Source of the DNA: Liolophura sinensis
Lineage: Eukaryota; Mollusca; Polyplacophora; Chitonida; Chitonidae
Assembly: GCF_032854445.1 (NCBI RefSeq)
Contig: NC_088303.1
Location: 26,855,501 to 26,919,500 of the forward strand
Direction of reading: 5' to 3'
Length of the DNA: 64,000 nt
Position 1 is the stretch's first letter. Every line of letters begins with the position of its first letter. The notes under the pieces are model-generated. The model had not been told where the DNA came from. It searched no databases and saw only the letters and a program-made list of their open reading frames with translations. Positions 63,912-64,000 of the stretch are shown piece after piece. Both the position numbers and the translations under genes were made by a program.

Positions 63912-64000
63912 ATGGCTGTTTTTTCTGTCGGAGCGAACGTTTATTTTAAAGAAAAGTATCAGGTTACAGATAATTTAAAGCCCATAGGGACTTTTAAATG
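63912..64000 (+). CDS. 5' end of an unidentified plus-strand gene (cut by window edge)
   Basis: An ATG at 63912 in the context 'caaaatgg' opens a frame that stays open to the window edge for 29 codons, beginning MAVFSVGANVYFKEKYQV. The residues look like a folded N-terminal domain, not low complexity, but are too few to name. It would be head-to-head with the RhoGEF if that gene's first exon lies in 62.7-63.9 kb. Confidence 0.5.
   Translation, partial: MAVFSVGANVYFKEKYQVTDNLKPIGTFK

Overview
The window looks like nuclear DNA of a marine invertebrate, most likely a mollusc or a close lophotrochozoan. It has spliced genes with GT-AG introns, AATAAA signals, low gene density and no bacterial gene organisation. 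It also carries many tRNA-derived SINEs, minisatellites and (TA)n tracts. The commonest SINE ends in a 'gagtacggcgtaaaacaccaatcaaataaataa'-type tail, which I associate with molluscan genomes; that species inference comes from memory and was not tested.

Region 1 (about 4.0-19.8 kb, minus strand) is the most interesting part. It holds a tandem array of four paralogous small secreted-peptide precursor genes. Each has a signal-peptide/prosegment exon that is almost invariant, ending just after a Lys-Arg site with a splice donor in the same phase. Each then has a short, very divergent, glutamate-rich terminal exon and an AATAAA signal about 170-250 bases after the stop. Three of the four have a near-identical CCAAT/TATA promoter and a non-coding first exon. 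The predicted precursors are 83, 70, 68 and 69 residues. I do not recognise the family. The array is interleaved with minisatellites, SINEs and a MITE.

Region 2 (about 20-37 kb) is a gene desert of repeats: SINE copies of three families, foldback/MITE-like elements, 40-bp and 69-bp minisatellites and (TA)n tracts. Region 3 (37.2-40.2 kb, plus strand) appears to hold a small two-exon gene for a 52-residue, highly charged, disordered protein. Its exon 1 may carry an upstream ORF whose stop overlaps the main start.

Region 4 (47.6-62.7 kb, minus strand) holds 15 phase-consistent exons of an ephexin-family RhoGEF (DH-PH-SH3), complete at the C terminus, with at least 692 residues visible. One intron is GC-AG. 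Another is about 95% filled by a 68-bp minisatellite of roughly 48 copies that seems to have grown from the gene's own exon/intron boundary, so each unit carries a splice-donor copy. The quiet 41.8-47.6 kb stretch may be intergenic or a long 3' UTR. At the right edge are a plus-strand terminal-exon-like ORF (63.14-63.33 kb) and the first codons of another plus-strand gene (63.91 kb to the edge).

Limits: exon joins, promoters and repeat families were read by eye. No database search, alignment program or transcript evidence was available.
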